DNA of 14,016 nt, taken from contig SXXD01000034.1 of NCBI GenBank assembly GCA_005789685.1, positions 1 through 14,016 of the forward strand, written 5' to 3'. The stretch comes from Burkholderiales bacterium (GTDB lineage: Bacteria > Pseudomonadota > Gammaproteobacteria > Burkholderiales > Burkholderiaceae_C). Numbering within the stretch: the stretch's first letter is position 1; each line of letters starts with the position of its first letter. The notes under the pieces were generated by a model. That model searched no databases and was not told the origin of the DNA. It worked only from the letters and a program-made list of their open reading frames with translations. This document shows positions 1 through 6,493 of this stretch, one piece after another. The translations under genes and the position numbers were made by a program.

Positions 1-132
1 AGCCTGCTGAGCCTGGGTGTCTGTGCCCATGGCCGCCGCAGCAGCAGCCAAGGCCTCGGCCGTAGGCATGACGCTCGCTGCACCTGGGTTCGGTGTTTGA
101 TTGGGGGTGTTTTGTGAGTTGGTATCAGACAT
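1..132 (-). CDS. Unidentified protein, N-terminal 44 codons only
   Basis: An open frame starts at an ATG on the minus strand at 132 and runs off the left edge with no stop. The visible N-terminus begins MSDTNSQNT. It is rich in Asn, Gln, Thr and Pro, then carries a run of six alanines (about residues 28-33), so it looks like a disordered, low-complexity leader and not a folded domain. No signal peptide or membrane segment is visible. The ribosome-binding site is weak (a GGAT 7 bases before the ATG). The gene follows the FKBP gene on the same strand, but a hairpin at 156-178 lies between them. I do not recognise the family from this fragment. Confidence 0.6.
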   Translation of the reverse strand, partial: MSDTNSQNTPNQTPNPGAASVMPTAEALAAAAAAMGTDTQAQQA

Positions 133-155
133 GAAATGCATCCGCAATAAATGAC

Positions 156-178
156 AACGCCCCAGACTTGGGGGCGCT
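156..178 (-). terminator. Probable rho-independent terminator after the FKBP gene
   Basis: Read on the minus strand, CGCCCC (176-171) pairs with GGGGCG (163-158), and a G-U and an A-U pair can extend the stem outward to 178 and 156. The loop is about 7 bases, and a T-rich but interrupted tract (TTGTCATTTATT) follows. It sits between the FKBP stop at 229 and the next minus-strand start at 132. The T-tract is imperfect, so strength is uncertain. Confidence 0.5.
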
Positions 179-228
179 TTGAGAGATTTCAAGACCCTGA
201 AGGCGATCCTTCAGAGACTTGGAGCAGA

Positions 229-579
229 TCAAGACAGTTCGAGCAATTCGACGTCAAATTTCAAAGTGGCGTTAGGGGGAATTACGCCGCCTGCGCCGCG
301 TGAGCCGTAGCCTAAATCAGCCGGGATGATCAGGGTGCGTGCGCCACCGATTTTCATGCCTGCCACGCCTTCGTCCCAGCCGCGAATGACCATGCCTGCG
401 CCCAAAACGAATTGGAAGGGGTCGCGGCGGTCTTTGCTGGAGTCAAATTTAGCGCCTTGCTCGCCGTCTTCGTACAGCCAACCGGTGTAATGCACGGTGA
501 CTGTTTGGCCTTTGGTGGCATCGGCGCCGTCGCCGACCACGGTGTCCTCGTATTGCAGGCCTGTGGCTGTGGTGTTCAT
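229..579 (-). CDS. FKBP-type peptidyl-prolyl cis-trans isomerase
   Basis: This 116-residue protein is a single FKBP domain, the size of human FKBP12, and would speed cis-trans isomerisation of X-Pro bonds in folding proteins. The classic residues are present: Y31 in VHYTGWL, F45-D46 in FDSS, V64-I65 and W68 in VIRGWDEGV, Y91 in the YGSRGAGGVIPPNATL stretch, and F108 near the end. There is no signal peptide or membrane anchor, so it is most likely cytoplasmic. The ATG at 579 has a good ribosome-binding site (AGGAAG, 6 bases upstream). A strong terminator at 603-627 separates it from the FAA-hydrolase-family gene upstream, so it probably has its own promoter and is not part of the aromatic-acid operon. 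Confidence 0.95.
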   Translation of the reverse strand: MNTTATGLQYEDTVVGDGADATKGQTVTVHYTGWLYEDGEQGAKFDSSKDRRDPFQFVLGAGMVIRGWDEGVAGMKIGGARTLIIPADLGYGSRGAGGVIPPNATLKFDVELLELS

Positions 580-602
580 GGGTGCTTCCTAAAAGGGGTC
601 AT

Positions 603-627
603 AGAAAAGCCAGTTCGAGACTGGCCT
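603..627 (-). terminator. Rho-independent terminator after the 394-residue FAA-hydrolase-family gene
   Basis: On the minus strand GCCAGT (625-620), loop CTCGA (619-615) and ACTGGC (614-609) form a perfect 6-bp stem, extendable by a G-U and an A-U pair. It is followed at once by TTTTCT (608-603). It lies in the 97-base gap between the FAA-hydrolase-family stop (677) and the FKBP start (579), so it probably ends the long minus-strand transcript. Confidence 0.75.
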
Positions 628-676
628 AGGGGCTGAATTATGCCAGTGGAAGGACGGCCATTGGCAAGGCGTGTGC

Positions 677-1861
677 TCAGGGTTTCGGGCTGGGCTGGCG
701 TTTGGCCACATCTTGCATCAAGGCCCTTATGCCGTAAGTCCAGGGCGGCGCCAGATCTGACGTGGTGACACGGTTAAAAAGTGTACCCAGCTGTGGGGTC
801 GAAATAGCCACGGTATCGCCCACGACATGGGTGAAGCCTTGACCGGGTCCATGGCGGTCTTGGGTGGGGGCAAACATGGTGCCTAAAAACAAAACCAAGC
901 CGTCGGGGTATTGGTGGTACTGGCCAATGGCTTGCGCTGCAAGGTCCAAGGGGTCGCGGCTAATTTGACTGAGCGAACTGCTGCCTTGCATGACAAAACC
1001 TTCAGGGCCTTTGACGGTCATGCTGAGGTCGGTGTTGCGCACGCTGTCGATGGTGTAATGCTCGTCAAACAAACGAATGAAGGGGCCAATGGCGCAGCTG
1101 GCGTTGTTGTCTTTGGCTTTTCCGAGCAGCAAAGCACTCCTGCCTTCAAAGTCGCGCAGGTTGACATCGTTGCCCATGGCGGCGCCCAACACTTGCCCCT
1201 TTGAATTGATGACCAACACAATTTCGGGTTCGGGGTTGTTCCAGGAGCTGCCTGGGTGCAAGCCCACATCAAAGCCAGAGCCGACCGCGCTCATGGCTTG
1301 TGACTTGGTGAAAATTTCGGCGTCTGGGCCAATGCCAACTTCTAAATATTGTGACCAGACACCTTGCGCTACCAAAACCTCTTTGAGTTTTGCGGCTTGT
1401 TCGGAGCCAGGCTTGACATCACGCAGGTTGTCGCCCATCACGCTGATCACGGCTGAGCGAACGCTTTCAGCTTTGGCGGCATCTCCACGCGCCTGCTCTT
1501 CAATGACGCGCTCTAGCATGCTGGCGACAAAGGTCACACCAGCGGCTTTGATAGCTTGCAGGTCAGTGGGCGCTAAGAACCACGCCTCTTCTGGGTTTTG
1601 ATTCAAAGGATCAGTATTGGCCCAAACGCTTGGCGTGGACCATGTTCGACCTGAGTGTTTCGCGACCTTGGCTGCAGCGTGATCCAGCTCCATCAGGTCA
1701 CTGCTGGTCAGCGCCAGTTCTGATAAATCAGTGATCTCATGCTGACCCACTTTGACCAAGTAGGGGCCTTCACCAGGTACCCAAATTCGACCAATCATGA
1801 GGGCATTGGCTGCATCATGGGGCAATGTTTCATTCAATAAGGGAAAGCTTGAATTGACCAC
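677..1861 (-). CDS. Fumarylacetoacetate hydrolase (FAH) family protein, long form
   Basis: This 394-residue protein belongs to the FAA-hydrolase superfamily, whose members cleave or isomerise beta-dicarbonyl or 2-oxo acids using a divalent metal. The likely metal ligands are E211 and E213 in NNPEPEIVLVI and D232 in GNDVNLRDFEGRS, followed by a lysine-rich GKAKD stretch at 247-251. The N-terminal half (about 1-170) is longer than in the short 280-residue form near 12 kb. That long form is often found with sugar-acid or 2-oxo-acid catabolism, so the substrate cannot be fixed here. It starts at a GTG (1861) with a strong AGGAGA site 7 bases upstream. It follows the MarR gene by 49 bases and ends in a good terminator, so it may be the last gene of the ferulate operon. 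Its role there is unknown. Confidence 0.85.
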   Translation of the reverse strand: MVNSSFPLLNETLPHDAANALMIGRIWVPGEGPYLVKVGQHEITDLSELALTSSDLMELDHAAAKVAKHSGRTWSTPSVWANTDPLNQNPEEAWFLAPTDLQAIKAAGVTFVASMLERVIEEQARGDAAKAESVRSAVISVMGDNLRDVKPGSEQAAKLKEVLVAQGVWSQYLEVGIGPDAEIFTKSQAMSAVGSGFDVGLHPGSSWNNPEPEIVLVINSKGQVLGAAMGNDVNLRDFEGRSALLLGKAKDNNASCAIGPFIRLFDEHYTIDSVRNTDLSMTVKGPEGFVMQGSSSLSQISRDPLDLAAQAIGQYHQYPDGLVLFLGTMFAPTQDRHGPGQGFTHVVGDTVAISTPQLGTLFNRVTTSDLAPPWTYGIRALMQDVAKRQPSPKP

Positions 1862-1910
1862 GAGACGTTCTCCTAATGAGCATACCTAAGTTACTGAGGG
1901 TGCAGCCGAC

Positions 1911-2372
1911 TTAGAGATAGATTTTTTGCAAAAGAGTGACCAATGTTTGCGCTTGGTTAGGTGTGAGTTTACCGCCTACATTTCTTTCGAGTTCTGATGC
2001 CGTAGCTTCAGCTTGCACCATGAGTGCTTTGCCCTTTTTAGTCGGATGTAGACCGACGGCGCGACCATCATGGGGGTGGGGCAGACGTTCAACCAAACCC
2101 CGCGAATCTAAAGATTGAATGAGACTGACCAAATTGGGCGGCAAGATGTTCAAAGACGCGCACAGTTGACGCGATGTCACACCAGGGTTGTGAACGATGA
2201 CGGACATGACAGAAAAGTCGACAGGCTTGAGTCCGTAGACCGCCATTCTTTCTAAAAATTCTTCAATGATGGCCAATGCAGCACGACGAGCGTTGTAGCC
2301 TATCAAACTTTCTAAAAAGCGGGTATCAACCTTCTCAATGGCGGTTGAGGTTTGTTTTATGCTGGTTCGCAT
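1911..2372 (-). CDS. MarR-family transcriptional regulator
   Basis: This 153-residue protein has the MarR winged-helix layout: an N-terminal dimerisation helix region, a helix-turn-helix around residues 64-90 (VTSRQLCASLN and LPPNLVSLIQSL), the wing motif DGRAVGLHPTKKG (102-114) with the conserved Asp and Arg, and C-terminal dimerisation helices. It lies 62 bases after the thioesterase on the same strand, at the distal end of the CoA-ligase/hydratase/dehydrogenase cluster. MarR proteins in other p-hydroxycinnamate loci (CouR, FerR, HcaR) are repressors released by the cinnamoyl-CoA thioester. Position suggests the same role here, which is inference. A candidate operator is the inverted repeat at 6417-6431. 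The ATG at 2372 has only a weak purine stretch (GAAAC) before it. Confidence 0.9.
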   Translation of the reverse strand: MRTSIKQTSTAIEKVDTRFLESLIGYNARRAALAIIEEFLERMAVYGLKPVDFSVMSVIVHNPGVTSRQLCASLNILPPNLVSLIQSLDSRGLVERLPHPHDGRAVGLHPTKKGKALMVQAEATASELERNVGGKLTPNQAQTLVTLLQKIYL

Positions 2373-2434
2373 TGTGTTTCGATCATGTATTTCGATGAGG
2401 CGAGATGGGAAGAAAGTCCAACTAGATTTTTAGA

Positions 2435-2854
2435 TTAACTGCACAAAAGTTTAATGTCTTGGGGGACTGCGATGGCTTTAATGCGATCTGGATCTTCTGG
2501 GTGCTTAATGCAAAAGGCTCGAACCTCAGTGCCTTCGCACAATACGGTGTCGCCGCGCATGACCACATGTTTGTGGACAAAGGTTTTATCACGCCACTCT
2601 TGCACGCTGGTGTGAATTTGAATGGTTTCGCCATAAGTGGCAGTGCGAACAAACTTGGTGTTGATTTCTAGCAAAGGCGTACCAATGATGCCAGTGGTTT
2701 TCACCAACTCTCGCCAAGCTTGAACGCCGCACTTCACGAAGAAATTGAGCGAGGAAGCGTCCATCCACTTCGAAAAATTGGGAAAGAACACGATGCCTGC
2801 GGGATCGCAATCACCGAACATGACTTGCACTTCGTAAACAACTGTTTTGCTCAT
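2435..2854 (-). CDS. 4-hydroxybenzoyl-CoA thioesterase-like hotdog thioesterase
   Basis: This 139-residue single hotdog-fold protein closely resembles, from memory, the Pseudomonas CBS3 4-hydroxybenzoyl-CoA thioesterase. Both share FGDCDPAGIVFFPNF (13-27), containing the catalytic aspartate (D17), then a CG-x2-AWR-type segment (42-48), a GTPLLE-type segment (58-63) and a KTFVHKH strand. It would hydrolyse an aromatic acyl-CoA to the free acid in the cytoplasm. It is 21 bases after the dehydrogenase gene in the same operon, with a GAAAG ribosome-binding site. In this setting it could release 4-hydroxybenzoate or vanillate from the aroyl-CoA, or recover CoA from dead-end thioesters. An aroyl-CoA would need a thiolase, and none is encoded here, so its substrate is uncertain. 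Confidence 0.88.
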   Translation of the reverse strand: MSKTVVYEVQVMFGDCDPAGIVFFPNFSKWMDASSLNFFVKCGVQAWRELVKTTGIIGTPLLEINTKFVRTATYGETIQIHTSVQEWRDKTFVHKHVVMRGDTVLCEGTEVRAFCIKHPEDPDRIKAIAVPQDIKLLCS

Positions 2855-2875
2855 GTGTATCTTTCGAGCAATGGC

Positions 2876-3640
2876 TTAGCGGGGAGCCATGCGCAGTGCG
2901 CCGTCCAAACGAATCACCTCGCCGTTCATGTGACCGTTGCTGACAATGTGAGCTGCCAATTGCGCAAACTCTTCTGGCTTGCCAAGGCGTGAGGGGAAAG
3001 GAATGCTGGCCGCCAAAGAGGCTTGCACAGGCTCGGGTAAAGTTTTTAACAAAGGCGTGGCAAATATGCCGGGTGCAATGGTGCAAACACGAATGCCGTG
3101 TTGTGCCAAATCGCGTGCCATGGGCAAGGTCATGCCCGCCACACCAGCTTTGGAGGCGCTGTAAGCTTGCTGGCCAACTTGACCATCAAAGGCGGCAACG
3201 GAAGCCGTAAAAACCATGGCACCACGTTCGCCGTCTTCCATGGGATCAAGCTTGGCACAAGCTGCAGCAAAAACGCGTGCTGCGTTGTAGGTGCCAATTA
3301 AATTGACATTGACCACCTTGGCAAAGTCTTCCAAAGGTGCAGGGTTGCCATCTTTACCCACAATGCGTTTGGCGGTGCCAATGCCAGCAATTTGCATCAA
3401 GATGCGCGCACCCCCTTGGGCTTTCGCAGCTTCGGCGACAGCATTTTCCATGCTTGCGGCGTTGGTCACATCACAGTGAATGGCAATGCCACCAATGGCT
3501 GATGCCACCTTCTGCGCATTTTCAAGATTCAGGTCGAGCACCGCAACTTTGGCACCCAACCTAGCCAATTCACGGGCGGTCGCTTCGCCCAGCCCAGAGC
3601 CACCACCGGTGACCAATGCGCTCATGCCTTGAATGTTCAT
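2876..3640 (-). CDS. HSD10-like short-chain dehydrogenase (3-hydroxyacyl-CoA dehydrogenase)
   Basis: This 254-residue classical SDR has the NAD-binding TGGGSGLG at 11-18, D36 at the end of beta-2 (favouring NAD over NADP), N113, and the catalytic S147, Y160 and K164. The usual NNAG is changed to QIAG (83-86). From TASVAAF (145) on, it matches human type-10 hydroxysteroid dehydrogenase, a 3-hydroxyacyl-CoA dehydrogenase, very closely, including SASKAGVAGMTLP, PFPSRLG and the GEVIRLDGALRM end. Expected reaction: oxidation of a 3-hydroxy-3-arylpropanoyl-CoA to the 3-oxo thioester. It follows fcs; once the displaced fcs tail (to 3661) is counted the gap is only 20 bases. A GAAAG ribosome-binding site precedes the ATG. 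Acyl-CoA specificity is inferred from similarity and context. Confidence 0.9.
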   Translation of the reverse strand: MNIQGMSALVTGGGSGLGEATARELARLGAKVAVLDLNLENAQKVASAIGGIAIHCDVTNAASMENAVAEAAKAQGGARILMQIAGIGTAKRIVGKDGNPAPLEDFAKVVNVNLIGTYNAARVFAAACAKLDPMEDGERGAMVFTASVAAFDGQVGQQAYSASKAGVAGMTLPMARDLAQHGIRVCTIAPGIFATPLLKTLPEPVQASLAASIPFPSRLGKPEEFAQLAAHIVSNGHMNGEVIRLDGALRMAPR

Positions 3641-3660
3641 GTTTGACTTTCAAAAATAAA

Positions 3661-3774
3661 TTAAAGGGTGGGCTTCAAAATGAAGTGCAATCGATTCTCA
3701 TGCAATGCCGCTACGGTGTCTGCGCGATGAGTCAAAACTGAGCGCTGATTGATGGAGCCCTTGTCTGTAATCTC
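3661..3774 (-). pseudogene. fcs: Out-of-frame C-terminal end of feruloyl-CoA synthase
   Basis: Directly after the in-frame TGA of fcs (3775-3773), the +1 frame reads EITDKGSINQRSV and continues for 37 residues to a TAA at 3661-3663. EITDKG-x-INQR-x-V is, from memory, the conserved end of feruloyl-CoA synthases, and its lysine (residue 585 in the joined protein) sits where the A10 catalytic lysine of adenylating enzymes is expected. Removing one base (the T at minus-strand 3775) joins the frames as DNG-EITDKG and gives a 617-residue protein, close to the family norm. So this stretch is displaced coding sequence and not an intergenic spacer. Cause unknown: base-calling error, real mutation or +1 recoding at GGG-TGA-G. 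Confidence 0.85.
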
Positions 3775-5515
3775 ACCCATTGTCAATGGTGGGTGGCTCA
3801 GACAATAAGCACATGCGCGCAATGCGGTTGGCACTGCCTGTAGCTGTCTTGGTTAGCTCATTGATGAGGTTTTGAAAATGAGCCAAGACGGGTGCGCTGC
3901 TCAGGACATCTGCCAAAGGTGCGTCGGCGGCGAGGCCACTTAACGCTCGCACAGCCGGCGTTGGAAACACCATGGCACCGACTTCTTTCAGATTGATACC
4001 AGTCAGTACCACGTCTTGAACGTAAGGTGCACCTGCTGCAATGATCTTGCCGCGCAATGGCCCCACGCTGACAAAAGTGCCCGTGGCCAATTTGAAATCT
4101 TCTGCAATGCGGCCATCAAATTTGAGGCCTAAATGCACATCGGTTTCGTCAATCCATTTGACGGCGTCGCCTGTGCAGAAGAAGCCTTCGTCGTCAAAGG
4201 CGCCTTTGGTTTCTTCTGCGTTGCGCCAATAACCTGGCGTGATGTTGGGGCCACGATAACGAACTTCGGTTTTGCCACCCATGTCGACCAGTTTGAGCTC
4301 CAAACCAGGTGTGGGGACGCCCAAGTCGCCGGCAGACACATTGGGGTTTGTTACGAAAATACCAAAAGGGCCAGACTCAGTCATGCCAAGGCCTGTGCCC
4401 ATCACAATGCGCTCGCCAATTTCACGCTCTTGCGATTCATACAAGCTGTCCCAAATGGGTTGCGCCAGGGCGGCGCCAGCGTAGAAAAACATTTGCACAC
4501 GTGAGAGCAATGTTTTGCGCAGAAGGTCGTCTGTTTGCATGGCCAAAGCAATGGCTTCAAAGCCAGTGGGCACGTTGAAATAAACGGTGGGGGCAATTTC
4601 CCGCAAATTTCGCAATGTCTCGTGCATGAGGGTGGGCGTAGGCTTGCCATCATCGATGTACAGGGTGCCGCCATGAAACACCACCATGCCAAAGTTGTGG
4701 TTGCCGCCAAAGGTGTGGTTCCAAGGCAACCAATCGACCAAGACCAAGGGCGCTTCAGCCAACACAGGCATGGACTGCATCATTTGTTGTTGGTTGGCGC
4801 ACCACAAACGCTGAGTGTTGATCACGGCTTTGGGCATTTTGGTAGAGCCGCTGGTGAATAAGAATTTCACAATGGTGTCGGGACCCGTTGCGGCAATGGC
4901 GGCGTCTACTTGAGATGTAGCGGGTGTTTGGCACAAGGCTTCGAACGAAGTGACTTGTTGGCCTTCGATGCCGCCCTCGTTCATGACAATTTCCATGTCG
5001 CTGGAAACAGTGGCAGCAATGGCTTTGGCATAACGTGTATCGCTGGCAAACACCATGCCTGGCGTGACCGTGCGCAACACATGTTTCAGTTTGTCGTAGT
5101 CTTGACTAATCAGCGAGTAAGGAGGTGATGTAGGGACGAAAGGGACGCCTGCCACCATGCAGCCCAAAGCCAACAAGGCATGCTCCAAACTGTTCTCGCT
5201 CAATATGACCACGGGTCGTTCTGCATTCAGGCCGCGGTTGATCAAGGCTTGAGCAATGTTGCGCGCTGTGGCCCAGGCTTGCGCATAAGTAACATGGCGC
5301 CAGTCGCCTAATGTGCCATCGGCCAATTTAACGCGGCGCGCAAACAAGGTTTGATTGGGTTTGTTTGTAGCCCAGTGTTGAAAGCGATCTGTGAGCCGAT
5401 CAGGATAGGCTTGCAGTTCTTGATCGGCCTTTAAATAATGCGTGCCAGGTATGCCATCCTTGAGCGTCACGCGAGTGACGCCGAAACGCAGAGGTCTAAA
5501 TTTGGGTGAGCTCAT
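3773..5515 (-). CDS. fcs: Feruloyl-CoA synthase (4-hydroxycinnamate-CoA ligase), frame broken near the C-terminus
   Basis: This ANL-superfamily ligase would activate ferulate, p-coumarate or caffeate with ATP and CoA to the hydroxycinnamoyl-CoA in the cytoplasm. Core motifs in order: P-loop A3 FTSGSTKMPKAV (220-231), A5 GTGLGMTESGP (373-383), A7 FCTGD (446-450) and A8 FDGRIAEDFKLATGTFV (467-482). The GRIAEDFKL form and the N-terminal FRPLRFG are typical of Fcs. The frame as read gives 580 residues and stops at NG-TGA, just before the conserved EITDKG end, which continues in the +1 frame to 3661. The 580-residue product would lack the A10 lysine and should be impaired or inactive for adenylation. 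The ATG at 5515 has a GGAG ribosome-binding site. It is 45 bases after the crotonase gene in the same operon. Confidence 0.9.
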   Translation of the reverse strand: MSSPKFRPLRFGVTRVTLKDGIPGTHYLKADQELQAYPDRLTDRFQHWATNKPNQTLFARRVKLADGTLGDWRHVTYAQAWATARNIAQALINRGLNAERPVVILSENSLEHALLALGCMVAGVPFVPTSPPYSLISQDYDKLKHVLRTVTPGMVFASDTRYAKAIAATVSSDMEIVMNEGGIEGQQVTSFEALCQTPATSQVDAAIAATGPDTIVKFLFTSGSTKMPKAVINTQRLWCANQQQMMQSMPVLAEAPLVLVDWLPWNHTFGGNHNFGMVVFHGGTLYIDDGKPTPTLMHETLRNLREIAPTVYFNVPTGFEAIALAMQTDDLLRKTLLSRVQMFFYAGAALAQPIWDSLYESQEREIGERIVMGTGLGMTESGPFGIFVTNPNVSAGDLGVPTPGLELKLVDMGGKTEVRYRGPNITPGYWRNAEETKGAFDDEGFFCTGDAVKWIDETDVHLGLKFDGRIAEDFKLATGTFVSVGPLRGKIIAAGAPYVQDVVLTGINLKEVGAMVFPTPAVRALSGLAADAPLADVLSSAPVLAHFQNLINELTKTATGSANRIARMCLLSEPPTIDNG

Positions 5516-5560
5516 GTTTGACTCCGAGATGCTGTCTTTGTGAATTTCAAACGTGGGCTT

Positions 5561-6367
5561 TTAGCTCTTTTGAACTTTGGCAGCTTTGCCTTCTAAGAAT
5601 GCCTTGACACGCGCTTTGGCTTCGGGAGCTGCTTGCGCAATAGAAGAGATAAGTGCTTCAGTGAGATAGCCATGATCAGCTGGCTGCTCGGCAATGCGGG
5701 GAAGTGCGTGCATCAAGGCGTAGTTGGTCAAAGGGGCATTGGTGGCAATGCGTTGCGCCAAATCCAATGCTTTTTCCAAAGCTGTGCCTGTTGGCACATG
5801 GTATTGGGCTAAACCAATTCGCTCGCCGTCTAATGCGTTATAGACGCGACCCGTGAGCATCATGTCGGTCATGCGTGCCACACCAATCAATTTGGGAATG
5901 CGAACAGAGCCGCCACCACCCACAAAAATACCGCGTGTGCCTTCAGGCAGGGCATAGAAGGCGCTGTCGTCTGCGACCCGAATGTGGCATGCGCTGGCCA
6001 GTTCTAAACCGCCGCCCACCACCGCACCGTGAAGCGCTGCCACAACTGGAACGCTTCCCAGTTGAATGGCATCCAAAGCCAAGTGCCAACTTCGCGAATG
6101 GAATACACCTTGTCCGGCATCGCGTTCTTTCAATTCAGACAAATCAAGTCCCGCGCAAAAGTGATCGCCTTCGCCATGGACTACCGCAGACTTGGCTGCT
6201 TCGGGTAAGTTTTGAAAGACATCTCGCAAGGCTTCTACCAAACCATCGTTCAGTGCATTGCGTTTAGCAGGACGGCTTAAACGCACCACAGCAACAGCGC
6301 CATTCATTTCAAAGTGAATGCCGTTGGTTTGGGCGCGTTGCAGCAAAGGATGGAGATTTTGAGTCAT
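5561..6367 (-). CDS. Crotonase-family enoyl-CoA hydratase, likely hydroxycinnamoyl-CoA hydratase
   Basis: This 268-residue crotonase has oxyanion-hole segments CAGLDLSEL (71-79) and HGAVVGGGLELA (113-124). Both catalytic glutamates of true hydratases are present, E122 (GGGLELA) and E142 (PEGTRGI), 20 residues apart as in rat mitochondrial hydratase. The feruloyl-CoA hydratase-lyase (HCHL/Ech), which makes vanillin, has Ser at the first position (GGGFSP), so this protein looks like a simple hydratase adding water across the side-chain double bond. It is the first gene of the minus-strand operon, 45 bases before fcs, and faces the divergent amidohydrolase over a shared control region. No ribosome-binding site is visible before the ATG at 6367, and an in-frame TGA four codons upstream rules out an extension. 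The next Met (residue 21) is also unsupported. Lyase activity cannot be excluded by sequence alone. Confidence 0.88.
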   Translation of the reverse strand: MTQNLHPLLQRAQTNGIHFEMNGAVAVVRLSRPAKRNALNDGLVEALRDVFQNLPEAAKSAVVHGEGDHFCAGLDLSELKERDAGQGVFHSRSWHLALDAIQLGSVPVVAALHGAVVGGGLELASACHIRVADDSAFYALPEGTRGIFVGGGGSVRIPKLIGVARMTDMMLTGRVYNALDGERIGLAQYHVPTGTALEKALDLAQRIATNAPLTNYALMHALPRIAEQPADHGYLTEALISSIAQAAPEAKARVKAFLEGKAAKVQKS

Positions 6368-6404
6368 GATGGAGGGTCAATGCGACTTTACAAAAATGCA
6401 AAGT

Positions 6405-6431
6405 TTGATTAAAAACGTTATTATCAATAAC
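6405..6431. promoter_or_regulatory. Inverted repeats in the divergent crotonase/amidohydrolase control region
   Basis: The 126-base gap 6368-6493 is strongly AT-rich. It contains a perfect inverted repeat GTTATT-ATC-AATAAC (6417-6431) and an overlapping TTGAT (6405-6409) with ATCAA (6423-6427). Dyads of this size are typical of MarR-family operators, and the MarR gene lies in the operon controlled from here. No clear -35/-10 pair could be assigned in either direction. Binding is inference. Confidence 0.4.
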
Positions 6432-6493
6432 TATATTGTCTTTCTATGCTGCATTAAAAATCACAGGGTTTTCCCGAATTTCTGAAAGTATTT

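Noticed and set aside
1..132. Naming the partial gene as GrpE or a transporter from its MSD N-terminus
   Set aside because: Only a disordered Ala-rich leader is visible; no family-specific motif supports a name.
1077..1601. 174-codon open frame on the plus strand
   Set aside because: It is antisense to the well-supported FAA-hydrolase-family gene, with Ser/Thr/Pro-rich composition typical of a shadow frame.
3641..3772. Treating the gap between fcs and the dehydrogenase as a regulatory intergenic region
   Set aside because: 111 of its 132 bases encode the displaced C-terminus of Fcs in the +1 frame; only about 20 bases are true spacer.
5561..6367. Calling the crotonase feruloyl-CoA hydratase/lyase (ech, vanillin-forming) because it sits next to fcs
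   Set aside because: The lyase-specific Ser position holds Glu122, and no vanillin dehydrogenase accompanies it; a neutral hydratase call is safer.
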